Of a stretch of DNA of 64,000 bases, positions 42,801-51,800 are shown in pieces. The notes below the pieces were generated by a model. It was not told where the DNA came from. It ran no database searches and saw nothing but the letters and a program-made list of their open reading frames with translations. Numbering within the stretch: the first letter of the stretch is position 1; every line of letters begins with the position of its first letter. Made by a program: the position numbers and the translations under genes. The stretch is from Phoronis australis (lineage: Eukaryota; Phoronida; Phoronidae), in assembly GCA_002633005.1 (NCBI GenBank), contig NMRA01000744.1, positions 92,048-156,047 on the forward strand. The letters run 5' to 3'.

Positions 42801-45800
42801 TTGTATCATAAAAATGGCCACTAGATGGCACAAAAACATACAATCCATCAAAAAATGGGAACATGCCATACTTCATAAAAATCTGTCAAGGAACTTCAGA
42901 ACAAAATGAAATTGCCACTTGTGGGCACAGCGTCCGTTCCATCCGCCTGAAAGTCATCGTCTGTTATCTTCATATAAATTCACTTACTAAATTTAATAAA
43001 GATCCCACAGTGGGTTTTGAAGATACAGCTATGAGCACAAAACAAAACAAAACTACCACTAGGAGGCACCACAGTAGTCAGTCACCATCATCAAACGTTC
43101 TTTTCACATTGAAAACATGTACGCCAATTTTCAAAACCATCCCTAGAATGATTTGGTTGATCGAGGTGTGGACGCCAAACACAAGATTTGAAAACAGCAA
43201 AAATGGCCACCAGGTGGTGCAAAATACCTCGATTCCATCCAAAAACAGGATGATAGCACCATCTCACCAATAAATGCCTATATTCAAAATTTTATAAAAA
43301 TCTTTTGAAGATACAGACTGGTAAACATAAAAAACTAAAATTGCCACTAGGGAGCACACCAGAAGTCAGATCCATCCGAAAGTCGTTGTCGTCCATTGTC
43401 AACATCATTTAAAAAACAAAACTGCCACTAGGAGGCGCCAGGGTAGTCGAACTTGGAAAATTGTCGTCAGTCATCCACTTTATATTAAAAACATATATGC
43501 AAGTTTTCACAATTATCCAGAAAGCCGTTTGGTTGATAGACGAGTGGACGCCAAAAAACAGACCCGAAAGCAGTAAAAATGGCCACTAGGTGGTGCAAAC
43601 TAGGTCGAATCCATCTGAAAGCGGAGAGATAGTGCCATCTCATTAACAGATGCCTATATGCCAAATTTTATGAAAATACATTGAGGACCTTTGAGCATAC
43701 AGAGGTAAACGTAAAAAAATAAAATTGCCACTAGGTGGCACACCAGAAGACAGATCCGTCTGAAAGTCATCGTCCTCCGTTGTTAACATCATATAAATAA
43801 ACTTACTAAATTTAGTAAAGATCCTGTGAACGGTTTTGAAGATACAACCATAGGCGGTAAAAAACAAAACTGCCACTAGGAGGTGCCTCAGTAGTCGAAG
43901 TCGTCGGAAAATCGTCAGCCGTCCACTTTACAGTAAGAACATACATGCCAATTTTCGCAATCATCCTTTGAGCGGTTTGGTTGATAAAGGGGTGGACGCA
44001 AAAACACTCACAAACAGTAAAAATGGCCACCACTAGGTGGCGCAATCCACGTCAAATCCATCTGAAAACGGGAGGATAGCATCAACTCACTAGTAGGTGC
44101 CTATATAACAAATTTTATGAAAATCCGTTCAGGACTTTTGAAGATACAGGGTAAACGTAAAAAATAAAATTGCCACTAGGGGGCACACTGGTAGTCGGAT
44201 CCGTCCAAAAGTTCACTCATGCCGTCCCATCCACGGAAGGAACACATGTGCAAAATTTCATGAACATACATCAAGGCGTTTTGGAGATAGAGCAGCGGAT
44301 GCCGGACGCCGGAGATGACAGCATGCGCCCACATATTTATATATAAATATGTGGGCGCATAAAAATGCTTCAGCATTTATTGGTGTTGGCCGACCCTATC
44401 CATTCGAAGATGTCACACGTGCGTATTGTCTACAACTTGAGTTGCCCGCTTGTTCAGCCATGATTCAAGATCAGATGAGCGTGGTAACATTTTTGTACCT
44501 CAGAGCGCTCTGGTTAAGAATTCAACACTGACAGCTAAACAGGCAAAATGCAGCTTCAAGAGTAGCATTTCATATGCTTGCAATTACAACATTTTTGTTT
44601 GAAAATACATTCATGGTTAATCAAACAATAAAAAGGAATTTCTTCTGTGAACTATACCAACCTTCATTTCAATGAACTCCTTGTTCCTCCAGGCAAACAG
44701 CTGGAGTTTCCGCTTGACAGCAACACACAGACGCAGGGAGGTTACACCATCTGTGTCAGTCTGCATAACAACATTACAAATTAGAATATTGGTATGGAGT
44801 AACAAAAGGATGGAAACTGTTGACGAAAATTTTAGGAAAATTGAATTCATACCAGGAGTAGAATAATCAAAGTAACAGAGATAAGAGCACTTGCTCTGAG
44901 AGTTGTTTCTTGAAGAGTCAACTGTCTTGTCTTTTGGATAAAAATCAGTCAACAGATGGCGCCGCCTGTTTCACAAAATCAGACTAGAAGTGAGAAAATT
45001 TGTCAACAACTTGAAGCCAAAAGACAGAAATCCATAGCCTGCTTAGGAGTAGCCAAAAGGCAAAGTCAAAAGACAATCAACTTTTGGCTATAGGCTCTTT
45101 GCAGTTCAATCTTGCTATAAGCTTTCACATTAATTTACACATCAAAGTAACACTAATCTTGCGCACCTCAATTCAGCTTAACATTAAAGATCTTCCATGC
45201 TCAGATGCTCAGAGTATAAAATGACCAGACGGGCTAAACCTACTTCTTGAGTTGTGTCTTGATTGATTGATAATAAACTGTTAGGTCTATCCAAGCCCAA
45301 AAATCACTTCCAAGTCTGAGTAATTAACAAGCCGGCTTTTTACTGAAGTTCAAAACACACTTAATCTCTGAGACCAACGACAAAACGAAATTTGTTCCCA
45401 TGTAACAGTGATAACAAAACATAACAGTCAGTATTCTAATTTCTGATAATACTTCTGATAAATAGTTACCTGAACGTCGGTAGCAAAAAGAGTCGCTCCC
45501 TTTGTCTTATGAAGTGTGGTGATAAGAGTAATCGTTTTGAGATCGTGCACGCTGATCACATTGTCGGACAAAGAAACCAAGATGTCCAGTTCGGGAATGG
45601 CTTCCAGCTGCAAAGAAAAGCTACACACTTCAAAACTAGTAGAATATATATTACTATATATACATATGTATATGTATATATAGTAATATATATTCTACAA
45701 GTACATATGTATATGTATATATAACATATACAACAATAATGGAACAACTGAAATTTTCGCATGTAATAACGTCATGTGTCAACAGAAACAGACAAAGGAT

Positions 45801-48800
45801 GTTACAATATCTGAAAATTTCAGTTGTTCCATTATTGTTGTTTTACTTACCTATGTATATATATATATTTCGTCAAACAATAGTATCCTTGAGAGGATCT
45901 GGATCACTTCATTTAAATTCAGATTTATTTTCTACGTTACTTATCAAAACTAGTAAAAATACAAAAGATACCTGTGGCAGGATAATTCCCATGAAACATT
46001 TCATTGGAAAGCATGAGAGATTATCTATATGGGATAAGTTGAAGATCAACAATATTACATAATCAGAAATGTGTCAGATTATAAAGGTGTCAGTCTGGAT
46101 GCAAAGTACATTTAGCATCCCATCAGACGGTCATTTATTGTTTTACCAACTATTGGTGATGGTTGGAAGCAGCCCACAGTCTTTAATGCAATAGCATTCA
46201 AACAACAAAAAATTTGTGAAATGACAGACATTTTAAATCATAATTATAATTCAAATTGGCTTCTATGCTTAACAAATGCAACGCAAAGCATCGAAACGCG
46301 CCCTCGCATGCACCGCAAACGGTGTGCTTCTAGGGTTGTTTATTTGTTTCATAAAAATGGCCACTAGATGGTGCAAAAGCATCCAATCCATCTAAAAACG
46401 GGCACATGTCATTACTTCTTTAACAGAATGCTATTTGCCAAATTTCATAAAAATCTGTCAACGAAATTTAGTGGAACAAAGAAAACGACTAAAAATGAAA
46501 TTGCCACTATGGGGCACAGCGTTCATTGGGCACAAAAAACTGCCACTAGGAGGCGCCACACTGAATGAAATCATCGGAAAGTCATCAGCCGTCTTCGTCA
46601 TAGTAAGAACATACATGCCAATTTTCACAATCATACTTAGAGCGGTTTGGTTGATAGAGGGGTGGACGCCAAAAAACAGACTAGAAAATAGCAAAAATGG
46701 CCAATAGGTGGCGCAAAGTACGTCAAATCCACCTGAAAACAAAACGATAGCGTCATCTCACTAAAAGATGCATATTATGCTAAATTTTATGAAAATACGT
46801 TGAGGACCTTTGAAGATACAGAGGTAAACGTAAAACACTAAAATTGTCACTAGGGGGCACACCGGTAGTCAGATCCGTCCAAAAGTTCGCACATGCCATC
46901 CCATCCATGAAAGTAACTTAATTACAAAAATTTCATGAACATACGTCAAAGGATTTTGGAGATAGAGCAGCGGACGCCGGACGGATGCTGGACCGACCCC
47001 GGACGGAGATGATGGCATAATGCGTCCACATATAAATATGTGGGAGCATAAAAATGTTCTATTGTAACACTTTTATTCTATTGCTATAATTGCATTTTTT
47101 CTCTCCTTTGAAGTTTTTAACACTCAATTAAGATATGTGTAGGATACATACAAAATGCCATGGATGATACATTGTCACTTGTATAATTCCGATTTGGTTA
47201 AGAAAATTATGAGCCCAAGGTCCCCACAAGACTGAAAAATGTGCGGCATTCAAGAAAATGTTGGGATCAGCAAAAACAGAAAACGAAGAACGGTTGTTGG
47301 TGTTACAAAGCTAAAAGTTTTTTCTGGTTCTAAGAAGTAGAAGATATTGGGAAGAGCTTCAATCAACAATTTTGGGTGTCAGATGGATGTATGTACAAAA
47401 CTGCATTATGTTTGCCATATAACACGCTCAAATTTGAGCTTTGTAATGGTGCTAAGTCACTAAATTTTCTCATATTCTTAACACATGACTAATCTCCGAT
47501 GAGTTCAGACTCATTGCACTGTTATTGAAACAGGTCACAGGCGAGTCACCATTGTCAAGACAGGTTGTGAGGCCTGACATAACAACTAGACCACAAAACA
47601 TTTTTAAGTCTGGTCTGCACGCCACCTGTTGGCCACATCACATGGCCTAATGAGCACAAGTCTGAAGATTTCTGCCCCCGACCGGGGCTCAAACACGGAA
47701 CCTTCTGCTTACCGTGCAAATCCTGGGTTCGAGTCCCGGTCAGGGACAGAAATCTTTTCAGACTTATGTTCAATTAGGTCACATGATGTGGCCAACAGGT
47801 GGCGTGCAGACCAGACAAAAATTTTGATCAATATTTCCATACCAGTTCAAGATTTACATATTTATATACAACAACTATATCATAAACAAAGTAACACTGA
47901 AATGGTGAAAACGAAGATTGGGCTCACCTGAAGAACTGGACGTTTTGAAAATGACTTGTGCGACCGTTCCAACGATACATCGACTTTAGTGTCACCTGTC
48001 AATAAAAACAACTTGGCTCAGGTGCTGAGTTCAATAGGTATTTACATTAATTATCCACTTCTTTCTCACAAAATAATTCTCAAAACTATAATTATTCCAA
48101 TTCTAAAGGTTGATTACTTTGCTACAAACAGTGGAAACTTTTACCAAATACTGTATTATGACACCTACACAGTACAGACCATCCTAGCAATAGACTAAAA
48201 ATATTCCTAATCTCTGTTTTTGTGAAGAAATTTGACAAAGTGTCGCAGAATTTCACTTGTCAGTCATATTGTGCATTAAATACATGAAGAACTATCACAG
48301 GTTCCACAAAGCACTAATTAGGTAAAGCCAAAATTATGAACTTTAAACTGGAATAAATACCCTAGTAGCATTGGCGCAATGGTAACGTGCAGTATTAAAA
48401 ACCGAATAAATGATTCCACCAAAAAAAATGGTTTTCAAAGATGGGTTGGGGCTTTAAAACTTTTGGATAGCCATTTTAAGGATGGCGGACATTACAATTC
48501 ATCGAGTTGAAGTTGTTGATGCAAAAAAACTAGTTTTCTTACCCAAGTGCTGTGGAACTAACTGGTTGAACTTTCTACAGACCAATGGTCAAGGACCACA
48601 TCCTTAACAGACACACGGCATTTAACTAGGCAACTCACTCGTGGTTAGGGGGCACTAGAGTTGTTGTCCAGGAACAAAAATCAAGTGCGACTCAGTTTTC
48701 ACATAAATCAGAAATTTGCAATTACCCAGCGGAAGAAACTATTAGGTTTCGCAATATCAAGTAAGTTTCCACAACAATTAGCACCAAGCCTCTCATTTCT

Positions 48801-51800
48801 GAATACACGTTACTCAAAATGACTTAGAAATACTTAGAAATAACATGGTAATGCAAACTTCCACTCGTACCTCTGCCGACTGGCTTTACAGTGTAGTAAA
48901 GAAGATGACCAGGTTTGGTACCGACAAGTAACGCATCATCTAAAATGAACATTATATTAACATTAATAGCATTGAAACACAAACTGGGGAATTACCTGGG
49001 TGCACAGCATGACCACAAAATGCAGAACAAAACAAAGAAGTAACGCTCAAAGGAATATAAACCCTACGTGGCAGAAATATACAGTATCAATTACTTTGAA
49101 CTGATCACGCACCATATGTCGTGAAGAAACAACTGTAAAGACTGACATAGGGATAATTATTAGGATGAATGCCAGGCGGCGCCCATATTCCCATACAACT
49201 GTATGTAGGGTTGGAACATGATAAATGCTTTCCATAACCACTTGTAATTGCAGTTTACAATATCGAATTGAATCATAAACTGCAGGGCGTTCCATCGAAA
49301 CAGAAACCATGGCATAAAACAGATATCCCGGCGTCGAAAACAGACTCTCGCACCTTCAAAATAACTAACCAGCCCGAAAAACACAAACCCCGACCTTTAA
49401 AAAAGGAACCCCGGGATCAGACAGGAAACCTGGTCAATTTTTCAAATTTTCTAAGACCGTTGTCAGTAGCCTCAAACTTCGAGATACAGCATATTAAGTA
49501 CTTTCCAATTGTTTTCTGCATTTGTTTCTTTAAAATTGTCAATAATGAAACGTAACATATATTATGTTGACTTTTTTATTTGATTTTTATTGGTAAAACA
49601 TGTGCAGCTTATCTGTGGGCAAATTTCAACATAATCTATACCCTCACCACTTCGTTGTCTCTGTGAATTTATTCAATATTTTTTACAAAAATATTTTCAA
49701 AAATGAAAAACAAAAATATTATTTCGACTTTCGAGTGCCATTAATTTGTTGACATGTATGCAACCTCGTTGAACAACAGTTGATAGAATTGGGGAAAAAG
49801 AAACTGGCCAATAGGTGACCCAACATTTCAGGGCACTGAAAGCCGACGCAAAAGATCACATCACAATTTTAGCAACAGAATAACGTTGTCTAAAATTCCC
49901 ATATAGTAAAACAACATACAATAACAACTATTTCAAGTAAGAGAGTGGTGTTTCAGTCCCCGGGTGTCCTGTCTGATCCCCGAGGTTCTTGTTTTAAAGG
50001 TCAGGGTTCGTGTTTTCGGGCTGGTTAGCTTTTTTGAAGGTGCGGGATATCTGTTTTCACCGGGGTTTCCTGTTTTGAGAGAAGACCCTGAACCTTATAT
50101 AAATTTACTGAATGTACACCGCAAGCTCGTCTGCAAAAAACTCTTGCACAGAGTTGAGATAAAAGACAGACTATCTATTTTTGGATTCAGGATGAGAAGA
50201 ATCAAATGATTTGATACCAAACTTGTATTACGAGTAGGTCAAAGTTGTCATGTTCTAAGTAATTAGCCCAGTTCCTGTTTGACCAACTAGTTACTTAAGA
50301 CAATACACTCTGGTTTCAAGAGTCACCTAGAGACTTTCCACTTTAAAGCCCTACTTCAACAGAATGTTGTTATTTTAGATGTATTGGGCTAACCAGGTAC
50401 TCCTACCTTGCAAAGCCTTAGCAAAATAAGAAAACACAAGTTTAATCACGCAAACAAAGGCCCGTCAAATGATAGGCAAATCTGCCTTGTTGCGCCATAT
50501 TACGTCACCGTGAATTCCCTACACAAACAATAAAAGGCCGATAACAGTTGTATTGAATAGGGGTCAGAAAAAACACCATTGCGTGCGGGCATTATTCACA
50601 GCTGTTTGAATTAAAAGGTGATTCTCCCGGTGACGTAGATAAAAGCGAGCCAATATGCCTAACAGTTCATTACATTTGACAATTCATGTAACAAGTGGGC
50701 TCAGAATTTTTCTAAGCGCCCTGGTGCTTATTAAGGCGAATATGGTATAGCCAACTCTAGCAGATATCCATGGGTTGGCAAGTTACCCATGAGTCGGACT
50801 TCCAACTCTGCTCCCATAGACCCTGAGACAGACTACAAGTACATGGTTGGTGGACTAACAGAAACTTAAAAACATTTTGACTCAGCAAACGTCAGCAAGA
50901 TGATAAATTAAAAAACACCTTTTGTAAATTTCATTTTAGATTTGGAGTAGTAAGAGCATGGAAGAATAAAGCCCCACTCGTAGTTGGTTTGACCTTGATA
51001 CCATGAACTTCAGCGGAAGGTCATCAGTTTCAATAAAAAGTTTTGTGAATAATAAATCTTCCCAGGTAGTTTTGTACTTAATTGTGGTTATCAGACTGCA
51101 GTAAATACTTATATTGTTACGGTTATAAATTGTGAAATCAATTGAACAGTATTGATAATAGAAAATACTAGGTTTGCCATGTGATCCAAACTGAAACACC
51201 AGGTGTTACCTCATAAATATTTTTAGTAAAAAAAGTGTGGACCCAAGGCGGGCTTGGGGGGGGCTCATTTGAGCGAAGAGGGCAAAAAGGTTCGCCTCAG
51301 AGAAACAAAACCACGAAAAGAGTAGAAAATGAGACAAAAGTCTAATGAAAAGGCAGGAACTACCAAAATTCGGCGAATGATTTTCTATTTAACATTTTGC
51401 TTCTACTAGCTAAACAGTACATTTACAAAGAGAGATGTCACAAAAATATACCTAATTTTCTCAAGTTCGTTACAAAAACTTATTATGAATACTATAATGC
51501 TGAAAAATTAAATGCACATAAAAACTTTGTACATGACAGCTTCTCTGCAAAATGGGAAAAATTTATTGTTCATGTTAACTTCATGTAGAAGATATTTACT
51601 TTAAACGAGATATGAAAATGGTCTTCCTGAGGTGTGCATGCGTGAATGAATGGTGTCTTTATTTGTTTGTTTGTTTTTGTAATTGTTTGTAAATGATAAT
51701 AAATACATAAAAAAAAAATTCGGCGAATGCACAATTCATAGCTCTGAACATATCTTGTGAATCTTAATTTTTCTCAAAAATTCGAGCCTTCCCATTTTAC

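Noticed and set aside
42863-43273. 136-codon plus-strand open frame
   Set aside because: Runs through the modular CTCF-motif blocks and is not kept open in the other two members; no domain.
47668-47745. True tRNA gene
   Set aside because: T-arm/B-box sequence is good, but there is no proper A box, D-arm or matching acceptor stem, and the unit is palindromic; judged SINE-like.
35225-50760. Possible repeat pair 35225-35475 and 50410-50740
   Set aside because: Both contain CTTAGCAA...AAACACAAG-like starts and a TTCATTACATT-like end, but similarity between is too weak by eye to call a family.
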